From the NCBI GenBank assembly GCA_036658435.1, contig JAVXEO010000022.1:1-31591 (forward strand): a DNA stretch of 31,591 nucleotides. The letters are read 5' to 3'. This stretch comes from DIGJ01 sp036658435 (GTDB lineage Bacteria > Bacillota > Clostridia > Lachnospirales > Lachnospiraceae). Positions 1-7,246 of this stretch are shown in pieces (the first letter of the stretch is position 1; every line of letters starts with the position of its first letter). A program made the position numbers and the translations under genes. The notes beneath the pieces are model-generated. The model saw only the letters and a list, made by a program, of their open reading frames with translations. It did no database searches and was not told the DNA's origin.

Positions 1-2
1 TT

Positions 3-638
3 GATGGGGATTACCTGAAATTACCAACATCAGTTACTACAGATGGCACAACCCTATACACTAAGTATAAACTTACTTGGTCCGCAGCGAAACCTGCTTA
101 TGCATCCGTTAAAGCAGATGGTACTGTTTCTGCAAATAAGATTTGTAAATTAAAAGATAACGATGCTTACTATTGTGCTCCTGTTGTTTGCTCCGTTCCT
201 GATGTTATTTATAAAAATTTAAGTAACGAAAAATTTAAATTTGCAGATGGTATTATTTATAAGAATAACGTTACTGTTGTTGCTCCTGAAGATTTATTGG
301 TTTATTATTTAGGTGTATGGAGTGAAGATCTTACAGATACCGATGCTCAACATTTTAATGATTATAACAATGATAGTTCTACTGTAAAGAATAACTTAAG
401 ACTTATGGCACAGGATGTAACTGAACATTGTCATTCAAGCAATTTTAAAATAACCGCTTTAACAAAAATAAATAACGGTCTTGTTCGTGCTTACCTAAAA
501 ACTATGGATCCAAAAGCGGGTTCACATTATTATGTTCTTAAATTCAATAATGCAGATGGTAGCAATAAGATTTCTGTTGTTGCAAGAGATTATTGTGAAA
601 AAGAATATACACTTCAGGGATCTTATACGAGAAACTAG
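3..638 (+). CDS. Ig-like (BIG2-like) domain protein, 3' end only
   Basis: The frame is open from the first complete codon at base 3 to the TAA at 636-638, so this is the C-terminal 211 residues of a gene that begins before the window. The first 50 residues (for example TWSAAKPAYASVKADGTVSA) resemble a bacterial Ig-like group 2 domain, in which such W-S-x-x-x-P-x-x-A-x-V-x-x-D-G-x-V patterns are typical of cell-surface and secreted proteins. The following 150 residues are not recognised; they contain four cysteines or so and many Asn, Asp, Lys and Thr residues, as in exported proteins. A TTG at 297 can act as a formal start, but the same frame upstream is clearly protein-like, so I do not treat it as the real start. 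No LPxTG motif or terminal membrane segment is present at the C-terminus. The gene is followed by a strong terminator. A surface role is inferred; the true function is unknown. Confidence 0.7.
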   Translation, partial: DGDYLKLPTSVTTDGTTLYTKYKLTWSAAKPAYASVKADGTVSANKICKLKDNDAYYCAPVVCSVPDVIYKNLSNEKFKFADGIIYKNNVTVVAPEDLLVYYLGVWSEDLTDTDAQHFNDYNNDSSTVKNNLRLMAQDVTEHCHSSNFKITALTKINNGLVRAYLKTMDPKAGSHYYVLKFNNADGSNKISVVARDYCEKEYTLQGSYTRN

Positions 639-667
639 TCTTATCCTTTGATTATCCTTTTTCAGAC

Positions 668-713
668 AAAAAAAACAGAAATAGCTGTTTTATCTGCTAT
701 TTCTGTTTTTTTT
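668..713. terminator. Bidirectional intrinsic terminator
   Basis: Bases 668-685 and 696-713 form a perfect 18-bp inverted repeat (core ACAGAAATAGC / GCTATTTCTGT) around a 10-base loop, with A-runs on the left and T-runs on the right. It lies between the convergent Ig-like gene and exonuclease III gene, so it can end both transcripts. Confidence 0.9.
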
Positions 714-741
714 ATAACTTTTTAAATTTATTCGGAGTGTT

Positions 742-1497
742 TTATAACTCAATTTGCAGTTCCACCGGACAATGGTCGGATCCAAATATCTCCGTATGAA
801 TATCCGCCCCTTCTAATTTATTCTCTAAACTTTCGGAAACACAAAAATAGTCAATTCTCCACCCCGTATTCTTTTCCCTCGCTTTAAAGCGATAAGACCA
901 CCAGGAATAGCTGTCCACTCGTTCCGGATAAAAATAGCGAAAGGTATCTATAAATCCACTTTTTACCACCTGACTGAATTTTTCTCTCTCTTCATCTGTA
1001 AAGCCTGCATTTTTTCGGTTTGTTTTTGGATTCTTTAAATCAATTTCCTTATGTGCAACATTCAAATCGCCGCAGAAAATAACCGGTTTTTTTTCTTCTA
1101 TTTTTTTTAGATACTTTAAGAAATCATCTTCCCATTCCATCCGATAAGGCAGTCTTTCTAATTCACTTTTAGAGTTAGGTGTGTACACGGTAACCACATA
1201 ATAGTTGTCAAATTCCAATGTAATTACTCTTCCCTCGGTATCATGTTTTTCCATTCCTATTCCATATTTTACAGAAATGGGTTCCTTTTTTGTAAAAATC
1301 GCCGTTCCTGAATATCCTTTTTTTTCTGCATAATTCCAGTATTGGTCATATCCCGGTAAATCCAGTTCAATTTGTCCTTCCTGTAATTTCGTTTCTTGCA
1401 GACAGAAAACATCCGCATCACATTCTTTGAAATATTCTAAAAAGCCCTTTTGCACACAAGCACGTATTCCATTTACATTCCATGATATTAGTTTCAA
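742..1497 (-). CDS. xth: Exodeoxyribonuclease III / AP endonuclease
   Basis: This 251-residue protein has the usual length and all core motifs of the ExoIII branch of the endonuclease/exonuclease/phosphatase family, which incises DNA 5' to abasic sites and removes nucleotides 3' to 5' in base-excision repair in the cytoplasm. Visible catalytic motifs are WNVNG with Asn7, LQETK with Glu35 (metal ligand), YTPNS with Tyr105, GDLNVAH with Asp144 and Asn146, RIDYF with Asp216, and the terminal GSDHCPV with Asp241-His242. The start codon is TTG (bases 1497-1495), preceded by a GGAG 8 bases upstream; the canonical N-terminus MKLISWNVNG begins exactly there, so the non-ATG start is well supported. 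It is transcribed alone, convergent with the upstream Ig-like gene and divergent from hflK. I see no convincing promoter box. Confidence 0.96.
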   Translation of the reverse strand: MKLISWNVNGIRACVQKGFLEYFKECDADVFCLQETKLQEGQIELDLPGYDQYWNYAEKKGYSGTAIFTKKEPISVKYGIGMEKHDTEGRVITLEFDNYYVVTVYTPNSKSELERLPYRMEWEDDFLKYLKKIEEKKPVIFCGDLNVAHKEIDLKNPKTNRKNAGFTDEEREKFSQVVKSGFIDTFRYFYPERVDSYSWWSYRFKAREKNTGWRIDYFCVSESLENKLEGADIHTEIFGSDHCPVELQIEL

Positions 1498-1574
1498 ATT
1501 ATTTTCTCCTTATATTTATGATCTGATAAAACTACACCTAATCATAACATTTTTATAAACTTTTTGATATCAAA

Positions 1575-1603
1575 TTGCACATTTTTCTTAAGTCATGTAT
1601 ACT
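1575..1603 (+). promoter_or_regulatory. SigA-type promoter of hflKC
   Basis: TTGCAC (1575-1580) and TATACT (1598-1603) are separated by 17 bp, close to the SigA consensus, and lie 38 bp before the hflK start. A ribosome site, CAGGAGG, follows at 1627-1633. Confidence 0.75.
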
Positions 1604-1640
1604 ACTATGCAAATACATATACATTTCAGGAGGAAAACAT

Positions 1641-2645
1641 ATGATATTTAATAACAACACCCCAAAGGACACCTATGATACCGGTGACCAGCCCGGTGGA
1701 AAACACAATACCCATTTTATCAAGAATTTTATTTTTTCTTTTTTTGGCATACTCTTACTGCTTATTCTCGTCTTTGGTTCTACGTATCAGATTAAAGAGC
1801 AGGAACAGGCTGTCCTTATCACCTTCGGAAAAGCGAAAGCTGTAACAACTTCCGGACTTCATTTTAAAATTCCTATCATTCAATCGGTTAAAAAGGTAGA
1901 TACTACCATCCAGGGATTTTCCATTGGATATAATAAAGACACCGATGAGTCTATGGAAGATGAATCTCTTATGATTACTTCCGATTATAACTTTGTAAAT
2001 GTGGATTTTTTTGTTGAATACCGTTTTTCTGATCCGGTGAAAGCCTTGTACGCCTCTCAGGAACCAGTCCGTATTCTCAAAAATTTAGCACAAAGCTGTA
2101 TTCGAACGGTAATTGGCAGTTATAAGGTAGATGATGTCTTGACTACCGGAAAGAATCAAATTCAGGCATCCATTAAAGAAATGATATTGAAAAATTTAGA
2201 AGAACAGGATATTGGCATTCAGCTTGTTAATATCACCATTCAGGATTCAGAGCCTCCTACTGCCCAGGTAATTGAAGCTTTCAAAGCCGTTGAAACGGCC
2301 AAACAGGGAAAAGATACCGCACTTAACAATGCTAATAAATATAAAAACGAAAAGCTGCCTGAAGCCGAAGCTAAAGCCGATGGCATTATAAAAAATGCAG
2401 AAGCTCAGAAAACAAAACGAATCAACGAAGCTTCTGCCCAAGTATCCCGCTTTAATTCTATGTATAAAGAATATAAGAAAAACCCAACTATTACCAAGGA
2501 GCGTATGTTCTATGAAGCCATGGAAGATATTCTGCCCGATTTAAAAGTAGTAATTGAAAGCGCCAATGGAAATGTACAGGAATTTCTTCCCTTAGATAAT
2601 TTTGCTGATTTTGGGGCAAATACAAATAAAAAGGAGACAAAATAA
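1641..2645 (+). CDS. hflK: HflK, FtsH-modulating band-7 membrane protein
   Basis: The 334-residue product is an SPFH/band-7 protein. HflK pairs with HflC to form a large membrane cage that surrounds and modulates the FtsH quality-control protease. Residues 27-48 form one membrane segment after a hydrophilic N-terminus, followed by the typical IKEQEQAVLITFGKA strand, the SPFH fold to about residue 220, and an Ala/Glu/Lys-rich helical region (EAEAKADGIIKNAEAQKTK) that builds the cage wall. The chosen ATG at 1641 has a CAGGAGG site 7 bases upstream. A longer frame begins with TTG at 1575, but that TTG is part of the promoter -35 box, so the longer form is unlikely. The stop codon shares one base with the hflC start (TAATG), which implies translational coupling. 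Confidence 0.93.
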   Translation: MIFNNNTPKDTYDTGDQPGGKHNTHFIKNFIFSFFGILLLLILVFGSTYQIKEQEQAVLITFGKAKAVTTSGLHFKIPIIQSVKKVDTTIQGFSIGYNKDTDESMEDESLMITSDYNFVNVDFFVEYRFSDPVKALYASQEPVRILKNLAQSCIRTVIGSYKVDDVLTTGKNQIQASIKEMILKNLEEQDIGIQLVNITIQDSEPPTAQVIEAFKAVETAKQGKDTALNNANKYKNEKLPEAEAKADGIIKNAEAQKTKRINEASAQVSRFNSMYKEYKKNPTITKERMFYEAMEDILPDLKVVIESANGNVQEFLPLDNFADFGANTNKKETK

Positions 2646-3514
2646 TGAAATATATAAAAAAAGTATTTTTATCTTTTATTGGTATTCTGCTTTTGTTTGG
2701 AGGTCTCTCTTCCCTTTTCATTACTGGGGAAAATGAATATAGTTTAATCCGTCAGTTTGGCAAAATAGACCATGTTGTAACAAGCCCCGGCATTAATTTT
2801 AAAATACCATTTATTCAAAGTGTGGATAAACTTCCAAAGCAAACTTTAATCTATGACCTTGCTCCTTCTGATGTTATAACCAAAGATAAGAAGACCATGA
2901 TCACGGATAGTTACGTGCTATGGCGCATTACCGACCCTCTCAAATTTGCACAATCTTTAAATTCCTCTATTGCAAATGGTGAAAGCCGTCTAAATACTAT
3001 GGTTTATAATGCCACCAAAAATGTAATCAGCAGTATGATGCAGGATGAAGTTATTTCCAGCCGTGATGGTGTTCTCTCTGATGCCGTATCGGAAAGTATC
3101 CGTACCAGTATCTCCCAATACGGAATGGAATTACTAACCTTTGAAACAAAACAGCTTGACCTGCCTGGCGATAACAAGGCAGCTGTTTATGAACGTATGA
3201 TTTCCGAACGGGGTAATATTGCTGCTACTTATACTGCGGAGGGTGCCTCTGAGGCTCAGGTTATTAAAAATACTACAGATAAAGACGTTACCGTTATGCT
3301 TTCCGAAGCGGATAAAAAAGCAGCTATCCTGATTGCAGAAGGGGAAGCCGAATATATGAAGATTTTGGAAAATGCCTATTCCGATGAAAGTAAAACCAAT
3401 TTTTATTCCTTTGTAAGGAGTCTGGATGCTGTTAAAAAATCTATGACCGGTGACAACAAGACCTTAATTCTTTCTTGGGACTCTCCTATTGCACAGATTT
3501 TTTATGGAAAATAA
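2645..3514 (+). CDS. hflC: HflC, FtsH-modulating band-7 membrane protein
   Basis: This 289-residue SPFH/band-7 protein is the partner of HflK. It has a single N-terminal membrane segment (about residues 7-26), then EYSLIRQFGKIDHVV, a conserved opening of the HflC band-7 domain, and a helical region with the pattern EADKKAAILIAEGEAEYMKI. Its length and the alternating Ala/Glu helix match the family. The ATG at 2645 overlaps the hflK stop by one base, with an AAGGAGA ribosome site at the end of hflK. No membrane-protease motifs are present, as expected for a modulator. A bidirectional hairpin terminator begins 11 bases after the stop, so hflKC is a two-gene operon. ftsH itself is not in this window. 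Confidence 0.93.
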   Translation: MKYIKKVFLSFIGILLLFGGLSSLFITGENEYSLIRQFGKIDHVVTSPGINFKIPFIQSVDKLPKQTLIYDLAPSDVITKDKKTMITDSYVLWRITDPLKFAQSLNSSIANGESRLNTMVYNATKNVISSMMQDEVISSRDGVLSDAVSESIRTSISQYGMELLTFETKQLDLPGDNKAAVYERMISERGNIAATYTAEGASEAQVIKNTTDKDVTVMLSEADKKAAILIAEGEAEYMKILENAYSDESKTNFYSFVRSLDAVKKSMTGDNKTLILSWDSPIAQIFYGK

Positions 3515-3525
3515 AAAAGTATAAC

Positions 3526-3568
3526 AAAAACTTCCCAGTAGAGGATTTTCTTCCACTGGGAAGTTTTT
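3526..3568. terminator. Terminator after hflC
   Basis: AAAAACTTCCCAGT (3526-3539) pairs perfectly with ACTGGGAAGTTTTT (3555-3568), followed by further T residues. The A/T runs on both sides allow it to work in either direction, also for the convergent kinase gene. Confidence 0.9.
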
Positions 3569-3595
3569 TATTTAATAGGAAAGTGCTCTTATTAC

Positions 3596-3674
3596 ATAAA
3601 GACACTGCGCTAAGAAATATGGTCACTGAAGTGACCGTGCTTTGGCGCGAGAGTCTGCAAAGCAGACTCTTTAT
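3596..3674. other. Compact multi-stem repeat-like element
   Basis: Four nested or adjacent pairings fill this 79-base stretch: ATAAA (3596-3600) with TTTAT (3670-3674); GCGCTAAG (3607-3614) with CTTTGGCGC (3640-3648, one bulge); the hairpin GGTCACT-GA-AGTGACC (3621-3636); and the hairpin GAGTCTGC-AAA-GCAGACTC (3651-3669). It has no coding potential and lies directly at the 3' end of the minus-strand kinase gene, next to a separate terminator. The fold recalls dispersed REP-like or structured intergenic elements. Nothing here proves it is a transcribed RNA. Confidence 0.6.
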
Positions 3675-5335
3675 TATACATTAAAGTAGCTATTTCCTAC
3701 AAATTCTCGTATAATCGAATTCTTTGGTATTTCTTCACTACTGATTCCCATAAAATAGTCTAAAAACTTTAGCAAACGCTTTGCTTCCGAATAAGCTTCA
3801 TCTGATTCCGGAATATTAAACAAAATAGGTTCTGCAAACTGTTTAAGCACGGCAAGTTCATATATCATAGCAGAGTTGAACATAATATCTGCACTTTCCT
3901 GAAAAGGAAAAATATACTTTTCTTCTCCACTTCGTACCGATTTCCACATTTTTATTGTTTTACTGGCGGAAGCGCCTCTCGTTCTTGCATCACGAACCAT
4001 GCGTCGAATCAATCGTCCATCTGAGGTAGGAATCTGATTATGTTCATCTATATTTAACGTCGTTAATGCACTGATGTAAATCTTATATTTGCTCTCTGCA
4101 GGCAACGCATAAGACAATTTGTCGTTCAAACCATGAATTCCTTCAATGACAAGAATATCCTCCGGCCCCAGCTTTTTAAAGTTTCCTTTGTACTCACGTT
4201 TTCCGGTCTTGAAATTAAAGGTAGGCAGTTCAACTCTTTCTCCATCTAGCAAGGCCTTCATATCCTTGTTGAATTGTTCCACATCAATGGCCTCCAGACA
4301 TTCAAAGTTATAGCTGCCATCTTCTTCTTTTGGGGTATTTTCACGATTAACGAAATAATCATCAATTCCAATAGGATGTGGCTTTAATCCAAACGTACGC
4401 AGCTGAATGGAAAGTCTATGAGAAAACGTTGTCTTTCCAGAAGAGGACGGTCCTGCTATCATTATAAATTTACGGTTCTTAAGAGAGGCAATCTGCTCTG
4501 CAATTTCACCGATCTGTTTCTCCTGAAAGGCTTCCTGGACTAAAATCAAGTCACTAATTTCACTCCTGGTTATAACATCATTTAACTCACCCACGGATGA
4601 AATTTCCATGGTTTTTCCCCAATTACTAGCTTCCCTTAGCTTTGCAAACAACTTTTCTGCTGGCTTGAAATCAGGAACCTTCTTTGTATTCTCACGGGTT
4701 GGAAGCTGCAAAATAAATCCTTTGCTATAACGAATTAACTTGAAATATTTTAGCATGCCTGTGCTTGGCGGCATATAACCAAAAAAATAATCTTCAAATT
4801 CTCCCAATCCATAAATATTTGTCTTTGACACTCTTCTATATTGAAATAATCTTTCCTTTGCATACATCTTATAGTTATGAAATTTTTCAATTGCATCCCG
4901 GGTACTGATTGAATATTTCTTAAATTCAATATCCTGCTCTATAAATTCTCTCATTCTTTGTTCAATTTCTTCAAGAAGCTCTTCCGTTAGATCCCCTTCC
5001 ATTTCAATTTCACCGTAATATCCCGGACCAATGGAATGTTCAATGGATACTTTTTTTATCTTATCTTCATGGATAATCTGATAAATTGCTTTCATCAGCA
5101 ACATGGTCATGCCCCGCGTATAGGTCTTAAGTCCATTGGTGTCTGCAGTCGTTAGAAATTCCAGCTCTCCGTCTTTTGTAGCCATGGTATTCAATTCTCT
5201 TAAGTTTCCATTAAGTTTTACAAGAATAATATCATCTATAAAATTTTTTTCATAATCTTTACTTATTGTCCTGTAAGATACTCCGTAAGGATATTCCCGC
5301 TCCACTCCATTGATTGTCAATCTAATCTTCTCCAT
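3674..5335 (-). CDS. Nucleoside (uridine-type) kinase with TGS and ThrRS-like N-terminus
   Basis: The 553-residue protein has a uridine-kinase-type P-loop domain in its second half: GPSSSGKTT at residues 295-303, IGIDDYF near 323-328, and DILVIEGIHGLN near 393-404. Such kinases phosphorylate uridine or cytidine with ATP or GTP in pyrimidine salvage. The first 60 residues resemble a TGS domain, and residues 70-200 resemble the second additional domain of threonyl-tRNA synthetase. This three-part architecture is known in Firmicutes and some other bacteria, but its substrate is not certain, so I give no gene symbol. The ATG at 5335 has a GGGAGG site 9 bases upstream. The gene start overlaps the end of trmK by 14 bases, which indicates the same operon. 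Confidence 0.85.
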   Translation of the reverse strand: MEKIRLTINGVEREYPYGVSYRTISKDYEKNFIDDIILVKLNGNLRELNTMATKDGELEFLTTADTNGLKTYTRGMTMLLMKAIYQIIHEDKIKKVSIEHSIGPGYYGEIEMEGDLTEELLEEIEQRMREFIEQDIEFKKYSISTRDAIEKFHNYKMYAKERLFQYRRVSKTNIYGLGEFEDYFFGYMPPSTGMLKYFKLIRYSKGFILQLPTRENTKKVPDFKPAEKLFAKLREASNWGKTMEISSVGELNDVITRSEISDLILVQEAFQEKQIGEIAEQIASLKNRKFIMIAGPSSSGKTTFSHRLSIQLRTFGLKPHPIGIDDYFVNRENTPKEEDGSYNFECLEAIDVEQFNKDMKALLDGERVELPTFNFKTGKREYKGNFKKLGPEDILVIEGIHGLNDKLSYALPAESKYKIYISALTTLNIDEHNQIPTSDGRLIRRMVRDARTRGASASKTIKMWKSVRSGEEKYIFPFQESADIMFNSAMIYELAVLKQFAEPILFNIPESDEAYSEAKRLLKFLDYFMGISSEEIPKNSIIREFVGNSYFNV

Positions 5336-6044
5336 TGCTTACATCCTCCCGGTTATAAAATTCCATTGCTTCTTTCATCCACATAACTTCGGTTTCCAAT
5401 TCACTTTTTCTTTGTTTGTTTCTATCATATGTCTGTTCCTTCAATTCCTTGATAATTATTTGATTCTTTTGTATTCCATAATTTAAGTATTCATATAAAG
5501 ACTGGTTTTTTTCTTCTAATAAAATTTTACCATATTCATAAAAAAGAGGATTATCATACCTTTCCTTTCCTTTTTTTCCATGTATTGCGGTATAACGTTT
5601 TCCTTCTTCCGTCAGCATATCTTCTTTTAAAATATAGAATCCAATCTTGTGAAGATATCTTCGCACCATCCCTATTTCTGACTGTGGTTGTAAAATCAGT
5701 TCTGAAATTTCATGAACAACCTCTTCACTCTCTTTGAGTATTTTTACAATCAGCGCTCCTCCCATTCCACTAATTAGAAGGGTATCCACCTCACCGGGAT
5801 TTAGCTCTTTTCCACCATCCGATAATCTTGTTTGTATCTCTTTTTCATAACCATAGAGTGCAATATTTTCCCTTGCATGTCCCAACGGTCCCTCACCAAC
5901 ATCCATGGCCAATATTTCTTTTGAAATATTGTTTTCTGCCAAATATATAGAGGTATGTCCATGGTCACAACCGATATCCGCTACTCTGTTCCCTGGCGTT
6001 ACCATGTTGGCTACCATTTTAAGCCGTTTTGATAATTGTATCAT
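5322..6044 (-). CDS. trmK: tRNA (adenine-22-N1)-methyltransferase
   Basis: This 240-residue protein belongs to the TrmK family, which uses S-adenosylmethionine to methylate N1 of A22 in bacterial tRNAs. The SAM-binding motif I is VADIGCDHGH (residues 21-30); the acidic loop AMDVGEGPL follows near 45-53, and the family motif DTLLISGMGG is at 86-95. The C-terminal half is Lys/Glu-rich and probably a coiled coil. TrmK genes commonly follow rpoD in Firmicutes, as here. The start ATG at 6044 has GGAG about 12 bases upstream, a rather long spacing. A stem-loop sits in the gap after rpoD. The last 14 bases overlap the kinase gene. Confidence 0.92.
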   Translation of the reverse strand: MIQLSKRLKMVANMVTPGNRVADIGCDHGHTSIYLAENNISKEILAMDVGEGPLGHARENIALYGYEKEIQTRLSDGGKELNPGEVDTLLISGMGGALIVKILKESEEVVHEISELILQPQSEIGMVRRYLHKIGFYILKEDMLTEEGKRYTAIHGKKGKERYDNPLFYEYGKILLEEKNQSLYEYLNYGIQKNQIIIKELKEQTYDRNKQRKSELETEVMWMKEAMEFYNREDVSNGED

Positions 6045-6071
6045 TTCTTTTATGTTCTCCTGTATGTAATG

Positions 6072-6094
6072 GTGATACGGCGATGGCGTATCAC
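6072..6094 (-). promoter_or_regulatory. Stem-loop between rpoD and trmK
   Basis: GTGATACG (6072-6079) pairs with CGTATCAC (6087-6094) around a 7-base loop, starting only 4 bases beyond the rpoD stop. No T-run follows on the minus strand, so it is not a classical terminator. It could be an RNA-processing or stability site that sets rpoD and trmK levels apart. Confidence 0.6.
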
Positions 6095-6098
6095 TTGA

Positions 6099-7220
6099 TT
6101 ATTCCAAATAATCCTTTAGTTTTCGACTTCTGCTTGGATGACGAAGTTTACGAAGTGCCTTTGCTTCAATTTGCCGAATTCTTTCACGGGTAACATTGAA
6201 TTCTTTTCCTACTTCTTCCAAGGTACGAGCTCTTCCATCATCTAAACCAAATCGAAGACGCAGTACTTTTTGTTCTCTTTCCGTTAGCGTCCCAAGAACC
6301 TCTACCAGTTGTTCTTTTAATAAAGTAAATGCCGCTGCATCCGCAGGTATCGGTACATTATCGTCTTGAATAAAATCACCTAAGTGACTGTCTTCCTCTT
6401 CTCCTATTGGCGTCTCCAGGGAAACCGGTTCCTGTGAAATCTTTTGAATTTCACGCACCCGCTCCAAAGGCATATTCATTTCTGCTGCCACTTCTTCCAA
6501 GGCCGGTTCCCGTCCTAGTTCCTGTAACAGCTGCCGTTGTACCCGAATCAGCTTATTAATGGTTTCTACCATGTGCACCGGTATGCGAATGGTTCTTGCC
6601 TGATCGGCAATGGCTCTTGTAATCGCCTGGCGAATCCACCAGGTAGCATACGTACTAAACTTATAACCTTTGGTGTAATCAAACTTCTCCACGGCCTTAA
6701 TTAGTCCCAGGTTCCCTTCTTGAATTAAATCTAAAAAGAGCATACCTCTTCCCACATATCTTTTGGCAATGCTGACTACCAAACGTAGATTGGCTTCTGC
6801 CAAACGCTTTTTTGCCTCGGCATCTCCATTTTCCATTCGTTTTGCAAATTCAATTTCCTCCTCTGCAGTGAGAAGTGGTACCTTTCCTATCTCCTTTAAA
6901 TACATACGAACCGGATCTTCAATACTGATTCCATCAGGAACAGACAAATCAATATTCTCAAGCTCCAGTTCTTCTTCCTCCACTTCTGATTCTACTTCCA
7001 GAGCAATATCCTCATCTGGAACATCATCCGTAATCCGAAGAACATCAACCCCCTTACTTTCCAAAAACATATATATTTTTTCTATCCTTTCGGCGTCTAG
7101 TTCCATCTCTGAAAAAAAATCATTAATTTCCTGAAATTCCAAAACATTCTTCTTCTTTTTTGCAAATTCTAATAATTCTTTCAGCCTGTCACTAAACTTA
7201 ACCATATTGTTTTCTTCCAT
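6099..7220 (-). CDS. rpoD: Primary sigma factor RpoD/SigA
   Basis: The 373-residue protein is the housekeeping sigma-70 factor that directs RNA polymerase to -35/-10 promoters. In order it shows a region 1.1-like acidic N-terminus (to about 90), region 1.2 (EDPVRMYLKEIGKVPLLT), region 2 with the core-binding and -10 recognition helices (DLIQEGNLGLIKAVEKFDY, then FSTYATWWIRQAITRAIADQ), region 3, and region 4 with the -35-binding helix-turn-helix ending EVGKEFNVTRERIRQIEAKA. Size matches Firmicute SigA (about 370). The ATG at 7220 has AGGAGG 6 bases upstream. It lies 26 bases after dnaG, the classical dnaG-rpoD arrangement. The promoters that I can recognise in this window fit this factor. Confidence 0.98.
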   Translation of the reverse strand: MEENNMVKFSDRLKELLEFAKKKKNVLEFQEINDFFSEMELDAERIEKIYMFLESKGVDVLRITDDVPDEDIALEVESEVEEEELELENIDLSVPDGISIEDPVRMYLKEIGKVPLLTAEEEIEFAKRMENGDAEAKKRLAEANLRLVVSIAKRYVGRGMLFLDLIQEGNLGLIKAVEKFDYTKGYKFSTYATWWIRQAITRAIADQARTIRIPVHMVETINKLIRVQRQLLQELGREPALEEVAAEMNMPLERVREIQKISQEPVSLETPIGEEEDSHLGDFIQDDNVPIPADAAAFTLLKEQLVEVLGTLTEREQKVLRLRFGLDDGRARTLEEVGKEFNVTRERIRQIEAKALRKLRHPSRSRKLKDYLE

Positions 7221-7246
7221 AAGTTGCCTCCTACACCTGCATAGTC

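Noticed and set aside
1575..1640. Longer HflK starting at the TTG at 1575
   Set aside because: The TTG is the -35 box itself, the added peptide is not family-like, and a strong ribosome site supports the ATG at 1641.
3475..3684. Plus-strand open frame after hflC
   Set aside because: It overlaps the hflC end, runs through a terminator and the structured element, and has no ribosome site.
6763..7134. Plus-strand Ser-rich open frame opposite rpoD
   Set aside because: Its Ser/Ile-rich composition is the mirror of acidic rpoD codons; similar frames opposite the RND, DnaG and Tex genes are rejected for the same reason.
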